Of a stretch of DNA of 64,000 bases, positions 43,777 through 52,296 are shown piece by piece. The translations under genes were made by a program, and so were the position numbers. How positions within the stretch are numbered: the stretch's first letter is position 1; each line of letters opens with the position of its first letter. Location: positions 4,712,001 through 4,776,000 of the forward strand of contig NZ_CP036262.1 in assembly GCF_007741495.1 (NCBI RefSeq). The letters are read 5' to 3'. The notes beneath the pieces are model-generated. The model saw only the letters and a list, made by a program, of their open reading frames with translations, was not told the DNA's origin and ran no database searches. The stretch comes from Roseimaritima multifibrata. GTDB lineage: Bacteria > Planctomycetota > Planctomycetia > Pirellulales > Pirellulaceae.

Positions 43777-43823
43777 AAGTTCTGTCCCGGTGAGATTCTT
43801 ACTTCCTTAGTGGATAAAAGCAG

Positions 43824-44090
43824 ATGGCAGGCAAGAGCAGACGGTTTACAGCGTCCTCAGAGGTCCGAGAGGAATACAACACGCTTCACGAGTTCCTCAG
43901 CCGTGCAATAGCCCCATTCACATTATGGGCTCACGAGTGCGAAGACGGGATTGATTGGGTTGATTCTGAGTCGTTCCGTATGGCGGAAAGGTTAGCGGGG
44001 GAGATTCATCATGGCGACTTCGACTTGAAGCAGTACCCGAAACCACTGGTGCAACCGGGAAATTTAACAGCAGACAGGGATTCTCCTTAA
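43824..44090 (+). CDS. Small acidic protein, unknown
   Basis: 88 residues (MAGKSRRFTASSEVREEYNTLHEFLSRAIAPFTLWAHECEDGIDWVDSESFRMAERLAGEIHHGDFDL...). Predicted mainly helical; no known family. Its ribosome binding site is weak, but length, composition and position between the origin-like region and integrase make it a plausible gene. 140 bp with no visible feature separate it from the integrase. Confidence 0.5.
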   Translation: MAGKSRRFTASSEVREEYNTLHEFLSRAIAPFTLWAHECEDGIDWVDSESFRMAERLAGEIHHGDFDLKQYPKPLVQPGNLTADRDSP

Positions 44091-44230
44091 GAGATTTTTT
44101 GACACAGGACGACGTAGGTTGTACTTTGATGCCCGCAGCGGCTAGGAGTTGCTCCCGAACACCGGTTCCCATGACCGGCCCGCCGTCTGCATTTCTTAAT
44201 CATGGGTTCAACCGATGGAGTTGATATCTG

Positions 44231-45628
44231 ATGGCTTCACTGCACCAACAAAAGGGCGACCGGCCCGGCTGGAAGATCCGATGGAGGGATGCGGCTGGAA
44301 AACCGCAGGCACTTTGGCTTGGCAAGAAGAGTAAGCGGATTGCGGACCAGACTTTCGTAAACGTATCTGAGTTGCTGCGGGCACAGTCTGCGGGCATCCG
44401 ACCCGAAGCGTGGGCCGAAGCGTGGGCGAACGAAACCAAGGGACGACTGCGGTCCAATTTGGTTAAGCATGGTTTGGCGAAAGACGAAAACAGGAACTCC
44501 GATGCCGAGCGATTCCTGGAAGCGTTTATCGATGCCTACGTTGCGAAAAGAACCGACGTTACAAAGAGAACCAAAGACAACTACGCGCAGGCCAAGCGGT
44601 ACTTGGTGGAACACTTCGGAGCGGATCGGCAATTGCAAACGATCACCCCAGCGGATGCCGACCAGTGGCGGCGGTGGTTGCTCACCTACGCTGTTCGTCG
44701 CGACAAAGACGGCAAGCCCCTTAAGACCATGGCCCCTGCGACCGTAGCGAAACACGTTAAGCGGGCGCGGCTGTTATTCAACGAAGCGGTACGTGGACGA
44801 CTGATCGACTCAAGCCCCTTTGCAGCGGTCAAAATCGATTCCGAATCCAATTCAGACCGTCACCACTTTGTTGACCGAACGACGACAACCGCCGTCCTGG
44901 ACGCCTGCCCCGATCACGATTGGCGGCTGATCTTTGCTTTGACCCGATTCGCTGGTATGCGTTGCCCCTCTGAGGTGACCCGCCTGCGATGGGCGGACGT
45001 ACTTTGGGATTCCGGTCGACTGCGGATCGATTCGACAAAGACCGGTTTGCGGTTCTGTCCGATCTTTCCTGAATTGCTACCGATCCTGGAAGCCGCCGCC
45101 GCTGACCGCGAAAACGACTTGGTGATGAACCGTCGGCTGATTGCTGGCTATGCGGTAGACGCCAATCTAGGAACGCAGTTTCACCGGATCGTTGAGAACG
45201 CCGGTTTGGTCCCGTGGGAAAAAACCTTTATTAATCTGCGATCCACCCGCCGAACGGAATTGCAAGAAGCGTTCCCCGGTCACGTTGTCGATGCGTGGCT
45301 AGGTCATTCTTCAAAAGTAGCTGCCGAACACTATCTGCAAGTGACGAGCGATCACTGGACGGCAGGGGCAACGAAGCAAACCGGGGGACAGATTCAGCCC
45401 GAAACCGCCCAGCAGGAGCGCCGTGGTAACGCCGGTGGTAACATACCCGCTTATTCCCAAGCATTTGGGGCCAATTCGGACGCCGAAACATGCTCAAAAG
45501 CCAATAAAAAAGCCTCCAAAACACTAGGGATTGGAGGCTCAGTAGCCCAACCAGGACTCGAACCTGGAACAACAGAACCAGAATCTGCCGTGTTGCCAAT
45601 TACACCATTGGGCCGCGTATTAAACTAA
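44231..45628 (+). CDS. int: Tyrosine recombinase (integrase) of the element
   Basis: 465 residues as integrated. N-terminal SAM-like core-binding domain (~95-195: FIDAYVAKRTDVTKRTKDNYAQAKRYLVEHFG...), catalytic domain from ~210. Catalytic residues: Arg near 244 (RFAGMRCPSEVTRLRW), Lys in STKTGLRF, Arg in FINLRSTRRTEL (the usual His of H-x-x-R is Asn, common in planctomycete relatives), His near 359 (WLGHSSK) and Tyr near 368 (AEHYLQV). Codons 421-444 are encoded by attR and the last 21 codons (PGTTEPESAVLPITPLGRVLN) are antisense to tRNA-Gln, so this C-terminus is a product of integration; the circular form would give 502 residues. Confidence 0.93.
   Translation: MASLHQQKGDRPGWKIRWRDAAGKPQALWLGKKSKRIADQTFVNVSELLRAQSAGIRPEAWAEAWANETKGRLRSNLVKHGLAKDENRNSDAERFLEAFIDAYVAKRTDVTKRTKDNYAQAKRYLVEHFGADRQLQTITPADADQWRRWLLTYAVRRDKDGKPLKTMAPATVAKHVKRARLLFNEAVRGRLIDSSPFAAVKIDSESNSDRHHFVDRTTTTAVLDACPDHDWRLIFALTRFAGMRCPSEVTRLRWADVLWDSGRLRIDSTKTGLRFCPIFPELLPILEAAAADRENDLVMNRRLIAGYAVDANLGTQFHRIVENAGLVPWEKTFINLRSTRRTELQEAFPGHVVDAWLGHSSKVAAEHYLQVTSDHWTAGATKQTGGQIQPETAQQERRGNAGGNIPAYSQAFGANSDAETCSKANKKASKTLGIGGSVAQPGLEPGTTEPESAVLPITPLGRVLN
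45492..45562. repeat. attR, right 71-bp attachment repeat
   Basis: Perfect copy of 33268-33338, overlapping the 3' end of tRNA-Gln and its terminator, and coding for integrase residues 421-444 on the plus strand. Confidence 0.92.
45505..45539 (-). terminator. Terminator of tRNA-Gln gene (inside attR)
   Basis: On the minus strand AGCCTCCAA (45531-45539 side) pairs with TTGGAGGCT (45511-45519 side), a 9-bp stem with 11-base loop, followed by six T. It starts a few bases after the tRNA and is duplicated in attL. Confidence 0.85.
45543..45614 (-). tRNA. tRNA-Gln (anticodon CTG)
   Basis: Cloverleaf on the minus strand, 72 nt: acceptor GGCCCAA/TTGGGCT (first pair G-T), D-arm GTGT-AATTGGCA-ACAC, anticodon stem GCAGA/TCTGT with loop TTCTGGT, so anticodon CTG (Gln), T-arm CCAGG-TTCGAGT-CCTGG. 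No encoded CCA. It is the target of the integrated element and remains intact. It reads antisense to the end of the integrase gene. Confidence 0.93.
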
Positions 45629-45853
45629 AGTTCCGCTCCAGATTGTCAAGGACCTTAAAACGTTGTTATTTGGCACAAAATGCATGTTCGTTGACGTGGG
45701 GCTCGATAAGCGCCAGAATTGGCACTCGTTTGGACAACTGCTTCGACTCCCTCCTGTCCATTCCCACTTGTCTCCTGGCAGCAAGACCGCAGTTCGGGAC
45801 GTGGATTAGTTTGACCTTAATGATTCACTCCGCTTTAAAAGCTGGCTTTCAAG

Positions 45854-47602
45854 ATGGCATTTCTTTCGTCTCGCAGCGAAGGCACCGCGGGCCGTTACGA
45901 CTTGGGAGACCAAGCCGTTATCGGTCGTCACCCTGAATGTGATGTCCTTTTGACGGTCGGTGCGGTTAGCCGACACCATGCCAAGGTCTACAAAGAGGCT
46001 GACCAATATTTTCTTGAGGACCTCCAAAGCCGAAATGGAACGTTCGTCAACGGAAAACTCATTACCAGCAAAGAATCGCTCTCCGAAGGGGACCGCATCC
46101 GCGTCTGTGAAGTCGAATTGGTATTCCATTTCGATTCTCCCGCACCCTTTGTGCCCAGTGCCGAAATGACCTTCGATGGGACTCAGTTCGGTATCCTGAT
46201 GGTCGATGACCCGGCCCCGAGCAACGATGATTCCAGCTCCTCGCGGATCGATATCCGGCGGTCCGGCGATACCCATCGACTGGTCGCCTCGGCGGACGCA
46301 AAGCTTGCGGCGTTGCTGAAAATCACCCGCAACCTTGCTCAGGCACTCTCCTTGGACGATGTGCTTCCCAAGGTCCTTTCGACGCTCTTCGAGATATTTT
46401 CTCAGGCCGATCGCGGGTTTGTTGTTCTCCGCGAACCGGATGGATCGCTCGCCCCACGCTGGGTTAAAACGCGTGGGCCTCAACAGGACCAAACGATTCG
46501 AATCAGCCGCACGATCATTAACGAAGCGATGTCGGCGGGCGAACCGATCCTTTCGCTGGACGCGGCCAACGACGACCGTTTTGATGCGGCCGCTTCGATC
46601 GCCGATTTCCGCATCCGGTCGATGATCTGTGCTCCTTTGATCGACAGTGACGGAGTTGCTTTCGGAGCATTGCAGATCGATTCCAGCCAAGGGCAGGGCA
46701 GGTTCTCTGAAAATGATATCGATCTGCTGGCAGCGGTGGCTGCCCAAGCCGGGATCGTTATCCGCAACGCTCAACTGCACGAGCAGGCGCTGCTGCAACG
46801 GGAAGTCGAACAAGATCTCAAGCTATCGACCGAAGTTCAACAGGCCTTCCTTCCGCAAAAATCGCCGACCATCGCAGGATACCAACTGCGAAGCTTCTAT
46901 AAAGCAGCACACCATATCGGTGGCGACTACTTCGACTACATTCGGCTGCCGGGAGACCGGGTAGGAGTCGTGGTCGCCGACGTCACCGGACATGGTGTCG
47001 CGGCCGCGATGTTCATGGCAAAACTGTCTGCGGAGACTCGGTTTTGTTTAGCCGGGGAACCGGACGTTGCCAAAGCGATCGAAAACCTCAATGACCGGAT
47101 GAGCGCCCTGCAGGTTGAAAGGTTTGTCACCTTTTTGCTAATGGTGATCGATCCTGTTCAAGATTCGGTTAGCATCGTGAACGCGGGGCATATGCCACCG
47201 ATCGTCCGCCGAGCCAAAGACGGTCAGATTTCCGAACCAGGCAGTGATGAGGCGGGGTTACCGATCGCGATCGATGCCGGTTTTGAATACATCGACGTCC
47301 CCTTACAAATGGAAGTCGGCGATCTGGCATTGATGTACACCGACGGCATCAACGAGGCGATGAACTCAAAGGACGAGCAGTTCGGTATGGACGCCGTCCG
47401 CGAAATTGTGGCCGAGGGAGCGGGGGCCGACGCGACCTTGCAACGCCTGGTTAGCGCCGTTGCAGCCCACGTCGGAAACGGGCCGCAAGATGATGACATC
47501 TGTGTCGTCATCATCGAACGTGTTGAGGATGAAGTATCTCTTCCGGATCACAAAACCGGTGGGGACCTTGGAACCGCATCCGATTCGGGTACCGATGCCT
47601 GA
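45854..47602 (+). CDS. FHA-GAF-SpoIIE (PP2C-type) phosphatase regulator
   Basis: 582 residues. FHA domain at ~15-90 (VIGRHPECDVLLTVGAVSRHHAKVY; QSRNGTFVNGKLI), which binds phosphothreonine peptides; a GAF domain at ~145-305 (SIADFRIRSMICAPLIDSDGVAFGALQID; VAAQAGIVIRNAQLHEQ); and a SpoIIE/RsbU phosphatase from ~330 (HIGGDYFDYIRLPGDRVGVVVADVTGHGVAAAMFMA; LALMYTDGINEAMN; PQDDDICVVIIE) with the metal-binding Asp residues kept. RsbU-like proteins dephosphorylate an anti-anti-sigma factor. It overlaps the acylphosphatase gene by 8 bp. The 240 bp upstream contain the first host sequence after the element and no gene. Confidence 0.92.
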   Translation: MAFLSSRSEGTAGRYDLGDQAVIGRHPECDVLLTVGAVSRHHAKVYKEADQYFLEDLQSRNGTFVNGKLITSKESLSEGDRIRVCEVELVFHFDSPAPFVPSAEMTFDGTQFGILMVDDPAPSNDDSSSSRIDIRRSGDTHRLVASADAKLAALLKITRNLAQALSLDDVLPKVLSTLFEIFSQADRGFVVLREPDGSLAPRWVKTRGPQQDQTIRISRTIINEAMSAGEPILSLDAANDDRFDAAASIADFRIRSMICAPLIDSDGVAFGALQIDSSQGQGRFSENDIDLLAAVAAQAGIVIRNAQLHEQALLQREVEQDLKLSTEVQQAFLPQKSPTIAGYQLRSFYKAAHHIGGDYFDYIRLPGDRVGVVVADVTGHGVAAAMFMAKLSAETRFCLAGEPDVAKAIENLNDRMSALQVERFVTFLLMVIDPVQDSVSIVNAGHMPPIVRRAKDGQISEPGSDEAGLPIAIDAGFEYIDVPLQMEVGDLALMYTDGINEAMNSKDEQFGMDAVREIVAEGAGADATLQRLVSAVAAHVGNGPQDDDICVVIIERVEDEVSLPDHKTGGDLGTASDSGTDA

Positions 47603-47870
47603 CTCCATCCGCACCAAAGCCATTTTCCACGGGACCGTCCAAGGGGTTGGGTTCCGAGCGATCACAAGGCACCAAGCTGGCTCTTTCCAAGTGACAGGAA
47701 CCGTCCGCAATCTGCCTGACGGGACCGTCGAATTGATCGCCGAAGGAAGCCCTGACCAGGTCCAGCGATTTATCGCATCCGTCGAAGAAGCACTGCGGCA
47801 TCGGATCGAGTTTGTCGACCGCTGCGATTCTCAAGCAACAGACGAATTCACAACGTTCCAAATTACTTGA
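47595..47870 (+). CDS. Acylphosphatase
   Basis: 91 residues from ATG 47595, whose ATG-CC-TGA overlaps the stop of the SpoIIE gene. It has the complete acylphosphatase signature: TKAIFHGTVQGVGFRAITRHQA with the substrate-binding Arg, VTGTVRNLPDGTVELIAEG with the catalytic Asn, and a C-terminal beta-strand. Enzymes of this family hydrolyse acyl phosphates such as 1,3-bisphosphoglycerate. Close to the normal length (about 90-100). Confidence 0.92.
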   Translation: MPDSIRTKAIFHGTVQGVGFRAITRHQAGSFQVTGTVRNLPDGTVELIAEGSPDQVQRFIASVEEALRHRIEFVDRCDSQATDEFTTFQIT

Positions 47871-47953
47871 CGGATCGTCAGGGCATCCCACGGAACGTGA
47901 TTCGAAACGAATCGAAAAAAACTATCTGTCCTCACTCCCAGCGATCTTCTCAC

Positions 47954-48898
47954 GTGTCCTACCTCCAAGATTTGACCCTTCGCCTCTCCGCAGGGGCCGG
48001 CTCGCTCTCTGAATCACTTCGCGAAAGACAGACGCGCTGGATTTTGGCGCAGCAAAAACCGGACGGTGGATTCGCTGGACGCGAGGGCGAAAGCGACCCG
48101 TATTACACCGGGTTTGCCCTGCGCGCCCTGATGGTGCTGGATGGATTGACCGAAGAGTCCGCCGATTCCGCGGCCAAATATTTGCAATCCCGATTAGACA
48201 AACAGGAAACGATCATCGATTTAATATCGATTGTCTACGGCGCCGCGGTCCTGCAACTGGTTGCGGGAATCGACGTCCTGGGAACTGCCGACCCGCGTTG
48301 GCCCGACCGGTTGGCAGACCTGCTTGAATCGATGCGTCGCGACGACGGTGGGTACGCCAAGAGCGCCGAGGGACGAGCCGGGAGCACGTACCAGACGTTC
48401 CTGACGGTCCTTTGCTACGAATTGATCGATCGCTCGGTCCCCAATCCACAGCAAGCTGTCGATTTCCTGCTCCGGCATGAACACGAAGAGGGGGGATTTT
48501 TGGAAATCCGTGTCGGAAAACGGGCTGGCGTGAACCCGACCGCGGCAGCCATCGGAGCCCTGAAAACGCTTGGCGCCCTGACGCCTGAAATCCGCGACCG
48601 CACGGTTGAATTTTTAGCCGACATGCAGTCCGACGAAGGGGGATTCACCGCCAATACGCGGATCCCGATGGCCGATTTGCTTAGCAGCTGCACAGGGATG
48701 ATCACGCTTACCGACCTGGAGGCTACCGACCGGATCAACCGGCGACGAGTCTGCCACTACGCTCAGCAAATGGAACGTCCCGAAGGGGGGTTCGCCGGTT
48801 TCGCAATGGACCCCAGCCAAGACGTCGAATATACGTTTTATGGATTGGCGACATTGGCCCTGGCGAGCGACCCTTCGGAGCTTGGCGAGTCGCTATAA
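47954..48898 (+). CDS. Prenyltransferase / squalene-oxidase repeat protein
   Basis: About 314 residues from GTG 47954 (VSYLQDLTLRLSAGAGS, the usual beginning of homologues); a TTG at 47867 overlapping the acylphosphatase stop is possible. It contains at least six QW/PFTB-like repeats: AQQKPDGGFAGREGESDPYYTGFALRALMVL, RRDDGGYAKSAEGRAGSTYQTFLTVLCYEL, HEHEEGGFLEIRVGKRAGVNPTAAAIGALKTL, DMQSDEGGFTANTRIPMADLLSSCTGMITL, ERPEGGFAGFAMDPSQDVEYTFYGLATLAL. The D-x-D-D or zinc ligands of cyclases/transferases are not obvious, so binding of a prenyl or related chain is more likely than catalysis. It is in tandem with the SpoIIE/acylphosphatase genes. Confidence 0.82.
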   Translation: MSYLQDLTLRLSAGAGSLSESLRERQTRWILAQQKPDGGFAGREGESDPYYTGFALRALMVLDGLTEESADSAAKYLQSRLDKQETIIDLISIVYGAAVLQLVAGIDVLGTADPRWPDRLADLLESMRRDDGGYAKSAEGRAGSTYQTFLTVLCYELIDRSVPNPQQAVDFLLRHEHEEGGFLEIRVGKRAGVNPTAAAIGALKTLGALTPEIRDRTVEFLADMQSDEGGFTANTRIPMADLLSSCTGMITLTDLEATDRINRRRVCHYAQQMERPEGGFAGFAMDPSQDVEYTFYGLATLALASDPSELGESL

Positions 48899-49099
48899 TT
48901 TCCTGATCGAATCATCGCCTACGCAGTGTTGATTTATTTGAGGATCCCACAGCCGTCACTTGCAGATGGCGCGTTTCCTGCGATCACATCGTCCGCGATG
49001 CATCCTTTCGCGGCACGATAGACGACAAACATCAAATCGACAGCACGCCTACGCAGTCACGTTCGATAAAACGATCTTGCTTTTAGAAAGTCAAACACA

Positions 49100-50338
49100 A
49101 TGGAAAGTCAGTACGACGTGGTGGTGATCGGCGGTGGTCCTGGTGGGACTGCCGCAGCGGCGACGGTTGCGGAAGCGGGCTTGCGAACCCTACTGGTGGA
49201 GCGTGAGCCGATGCCACGATTCCATGTTGGCGAATCGCTGATGCCCGAAGTCTACTGGCCGCTGGAACGTCTAGGGATGGTAGACCGGATCCGAGAAGCT
49301 GGCTTTGTGAACAAAGAAAGCGTTCAGTTTGTCAGTGCCAACGGAAAAGAATCCGCGCCATTCTACTTCCGCCAGCATGACGAACGCGAGTGCAGCACTA
49401 CCTGGCAAGTGGAACGAGCGGAATTCGATCAGATGCTGTTTGATCGAGCCGAGGAACTGGGAGCGGACTGCTACGACGACACGCGGATCCTGGACATTCG
49501 CATGGAGGGAGAGCGAGCAACCGGCGTACTGCTTCGCGATTCCAAAGGAACCGAGCACGAGATCCAAGCGAAGGTGGTTGTGGATGCGAGCGGACAACAA
49601 TCGTTGATCGCGAACAAACTGAAACTGAAAGAGGTCGATCCCAATCTAAAGAAGATCGCCATCTGGTCGTATTACAAAAACGCCCTTCGCGATGACGGCG
49701 AGAACGAAGGGGCAACCATTATCCTGCAGTGCGAACATCGCAAAGCTTGGTTCTGGTTTATCCCTCAATCACGCGGTGTGACGAGTATCGGCTGCGTTGG
49801 CGACCGCTCGTTTTTGCTGGACGGCAAACAATCGCCGACCGAGATCTTTGAACGCGAAGTTCTGAACTGCCCAGGAATGGTACGACGCCTGGAACCGGCG
49901 ACTCGAGTTGGTGACATTCGTCTGACAAAAGAGTTCTCCTACACCACCAAACAACACTCCGGCGAAGGCTGGGTTTTGGTCGGAGACGCTTTCGGTTTTA
50001 TCGATCCCGTTTATTCGTCGGGCGTTTACTTCGCCTTGGAGATGGGAATTCGAGCCGGGGATGCGATCATCGAAGGGCATGCCAAGGGAGACTACTCGGG
50101 CGACCAATTGGGAAAATGGGCCGAAGAATTCAAATCGGGCAGTCGCTGGATTCGAAAATTGGTCGATGTCTTTTACACTCCGGAATTTAGCATCGGCAGA
50201 TTCTTGAAGGCTCATCCCCAACACCAAGGGAACTTGGTCGATCTTTTGATCGGGCGTACCTTCCACGATGGTGCCGGTAAAATCTTTGACGATCTTGACC
50301 CCGCTCTGAAAATGGCAGTCGAAGAAGCGAGAAAATGA
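49100..50338 (+). CDS. Halogenase-like FAD-dependent oxidoreductase
   Basis: 412 residues. FAD-binding GxGxxG (VVVIGGGPGGTAAAATVAEAG), PRFHVGESLMPEVYWPLERLG as in the PF04820/geranylgeranyl-reductase group, the motif AWFWFIPQS (W-x-W-x-I-P of flavin-dependent halogenases) and FAD motif GWVLVGDAFGFIDPVYSSGVYFALEMG. The W-x-W-x-I-P motif also occurs in non-halogenating relatives, and the catalytic Lys of tryptophan halogenases is not identifiable here. Its stop overlaps the next gene's start by ATGA (50335-50338), implying joint translation. Confidence 0.87.
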   Translation: MESQYDVVVIGGGPGGTAAAATVAEAGLRTLLVEREPMPRFHVGESLMPEVYWPLERLGMVDRIREAGFVNKESVQFVSANGKESAPFYFRQHDERECSTTWQVERAEFDQMLFDRAEELGADCYDDTRILDIRMEGERATGVLLRDSKGTEHEIQAKVVVDASGQQSLIANKLKLKEVDPNLKKIAIWSYYKNALRDDGENEGATIILQCEHRKAWFWFIPQSRGVTSIGCVGDRSFLLDGKQSPTEIFEREVLNCPGMVRRLEPATRVGDIRLTKEFSYTTKQHSGEGWVLVGDAFGFIDPVYSSGVYFALEMGIRAGDAIIEGHAKGDYSGDQLGKWAEEFKSGSRWIRKLVDVFYTPEFSIGRFLKAHPQHQGNLVDLLIGRTFHDGAGKIFDDLDPALKMAVEEARK

Positions 50339-51624
50339 CATCGAAAATTGTAGTTATCAACGTCGTTGGTTTGACACCCGAATTACTGCAGCACGCTCCA
50401 AGAATTTCGCAAGCCGGATCGGCTAAGCCTTTACGAGGCCCATTACCTGCGGTCACAAGCACTGCTCAAGCGACCATTCTGACGGGATTGAATCCGGCAG
50501 AACATGGGATCGTTGGCAATGGGTGGTACTTCCGGGAAACCGGCGAAATCCGTTTCTGGCAGCAAGCCAACACGCTGATCCAAGGTGAAACGCTCTACCA
50601 AGCGATCTCTCCGGCAAAAACGGCGAAGATGTTCTGGTGGTACAACCAAGGTGCGCCGGTCGAATGGAGTGCGACGCCGAAACCGCATTACGGATGCGAC
50701 GGTTCAAAAGAATTTGGCATTCTGGATCGCACCAGTTGCGAGCTGGTCAAAAATCTGGGGCCGTTTCCATTCCACGCCTTCTGGGGTCCGTTCTCCGGCG
50801 TAGCATCCTCGCAGTGGATCGCTGCGGCAAGTGCCAAAGTGATCGAACAGAAAAGGCCCGAACTGACGCTTGTCTACCTGCCGCATCTTGACTACGACTA
50901 CCAACGCTTTACCGAGCATGATCCTCAACGTGTCGCCGAAGTCGACGCGTGTGCCGGTACGGTAATCGATGCTGCTGAACGAATCCGAGCCGAAGTCATT
51001 ATCCTGTCCGAGTATGGTCTTGTCCCCGTCAGCCGCCCGGTGATGATTAATCAGGCACTCCGCGAAGCCGGTTTGCTAACGGTCCGCGATGGGCCATTCG
51101 GCGAAATGCTGATGCCGATGGACAGCAAAGCGTTTGCAGTGGTCGACCATCAATTGGCACATATCTACGTTTCAGATCGAAGCCTATTGCCAGCCGTCCG
51201 GGACTGCCTGGAATCGTTGCCTGGAGTGGATGCGGTGGTTGATCCCTGTGACATCGGCCTGGGACATCCACGCAGCGGAGAACTGGTCGCGCTGTCGGAG
51301 CCCGATGCGTGGTTCTGCTATTACTACTGGCTGGATGATCGCAAAGCCCCCGACTTTGCCAGAACCGTCGATATCCATCGCAAACCGGGCTACGATCCCT
51401 GCGAACTATTTATCACAAGCAAATTTCGCGCGGCGGCTCGTCTAGCGCAGAAGAAACTAGGAATGCGTTACCGCATGGACGTCGTCCCGCTCGACCCACG
51501 CCTGGTCCGCGGCAGCCACGGCCTGCGAACGGCCCCTCAGAAAGGAGCCGTCATTGTCGGCCAGGACCCGCCGGAGGATATGTTGCAAGTGAAGGATTAT
51601 GTTCGCTCTCGCATGGAGCGGTGA
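50335..51624 (+). CDS. Type I phosphodiesterase/nucleotide pyrophosphatase (alkaline phosphatase family)
   Basis: 429 residues, overlaps the flavoprotein gene by 4 bp. N-terminal core [15 protein letters not shown] gives the first metal-ligand strand, [24 protein letters not shown] contains the Thr nucleophile position and the turn typical of the family, [16 protein letters not shown] provides Asp/His ligands and [17 protein letters not shown] the C-terminal His. Substrate is unknown (nucleotide sugars, phosphonates or phosphodiesters are all possible). The tight coupling with a halogenase-like flavoprotein suggests a small specialised pathway. Confidence 0.88.
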   Translation: MTSKIVVINVVGLTPELLQHAPRISQAGSAKPLRGPLPAVTSTAQATILTGLNPAEHGIVGNGWYFRETGEIRFWQQANTLIQGETLYQAISPAKTAKMFWWYNQGAPVEWSATPKPHYGCDGSKEFGILDRTSCELVKNLGPFPFHAFWGPFSGVASSQWIAAASAKVIEQKRPELTLVYLPHLDYDYQRFTEHDPQRVAEVDACAGTVIDAAERIRAEVIILSEYGLVPVSRPVMINQALREAGLLTVRDGPFGEMLMPMDSKAFAVVDHQLAHIYVSDRSLLPAVRDCLESLPGVDAVVDPCDIGLGHPRSGELVALSEPDAWFCYYYWLDDRKAPDFARTVDIHRKPGYDPCELFITSKFRAAARLAQKKLGMRYRMDVVPLDPRLVRGSHGLRTAPQKGAVIVGQDPPEDMLQVKDYVRSRMER

Positions 51625-51630
51625 GCTTTT

Positions 51631-51763
51631 GGGAGTTGGGAGTTGGGAGTTGGGAGTTGGGAGTTGGGAGTTGGGAGTTGGGAGTTGGGAGTTGGGAGTT
51701 GGGAGTTGGGAGTTGGGAGTTGGGAGTTGGGAGTTGGGAGTTGGGAGTTGGGAGTTGGGAGTT
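51631..51763. repeat. 19-copy 7-bp satellite GGGAGTT
   Basis: Exactly 133 bases, 19 perfect copies of GGGAGTT, starting 7 bases after the stop of the phosphodiesterase gene. With one GGG per 7 bases the plus strand fits the pattern for G-quadruplexes. The open frame of Pro/Thr/Asn/Ser/Gln units on the minus strand is a by-product. Confidence 0.95.
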
Positions 51764-51802
51764 TACCGAGCGACAACGTCTATTCAGGAAACCGCACTCA
51801 CT

Positions 51803-52039
51803 CTTAGCGGAACGGCGCAAGCCGTCCGGCCTGCAGCTTTGAAAAACCATACTGCCCAGGACAGTGAACACCGCACTCACTCTTAGCGGAACGGCGCGAG
51901 CCGTCCGGCCTGCAGCTCTGAAAAACCAGACTGCTCAGAACAGTGAACACCGCACTCACTCTTAGCGGAACGGCGCAAGCCGTCCGGCCTGCAGCTTTGA
52001 AAAACCAGACTGCTCTATACGCTGGAAACCGCCCTCACT
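51803..52039. repeat. Three 79-bp tandem copies of a REP-like element
   Basis: CTTAGCGGAACGGCGC(A/G)AGCC begins at 51803, 51882 and 51961, each 79 bp apart. Each has the ACGGC-GNAA/GNGA-GCCGT hairpin followed by GGCCTGCAGCT(T/C)TGAAAAACCA and a short variable tail. They follow the G-rich satellite. Confidence 0.9.
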
Positions 52040-52146
52040 CTCAACAAAACGGCGCGATCTCGATACCATCCACTTTGCCATCTGCGGACGGATTTCCTTG
52101 CCAGTCGGCGTAAGGCGATCGGTAGATTCACCGTATTTTCGATGCG

Positions 52147-52182
52147 ATTGCCGGACGGCTTGCGTCGTTCCGCTAAGAAAAC
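52147..52182 (-). repeat. Single REP-like element
   Basis: Minus-strand copy (TTAGCGGAACGACGCAAGCC), stem with one A-C mismatch around loop GCAA. It lies between the 79-bp array and hemH; other bases up to 52296 show nothing. Confidence 0.75.
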
Positions 52183-52296
52183 AGATGGCTCTGGGAACGA
52201 ACCATCCGGCCTGCGGCGTTACTGGCACGACGGCACTCGTCTAGAAATGCCATTAAAACAATGGCATGTTTCCCTCGACAGCACGCCCCCTCAAAC

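Larger units (their letters stand above)
33268..45562. mobile_element. 12.2-kb integrated element in tRNA-Gln(CTG), with replication module and cargo
   Basis: Boundaries are 71-bp identical direct repeats at 33268-33338 and 45492-45562 (period 12,224 bp). The right repeat includes the 3' end and terminator of tRNA-Gln; the tyrosine integrase abuts it. Order left to right: small zinc-ribbon protein, SHD1-thermonuclease, DUF4062 protein and membrane protein (minus), GC-rich RNA-like block, acyltransferase (minus), DNA-binding protein, two excisionase-like HTH proteins, RepA-type helicase, origin-like region, small protein, integrase. No relaxase, type IV secretion or phage structural gene is seen, so transfer would depend on a helper. 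The cargo segment 35.3-40.6 kb is visibly more AT-rich than the flanking chromosome, except for the GC-rich block. Confidence 0.88.

Noticed and set aside
51551-51880. Minus-strand frame with Pro-Thr-Pro-Asn-Ser-Gln repeats
   Set aside because: It is the complement of the GGGAGTT satellite, without independent evidence of a gene.
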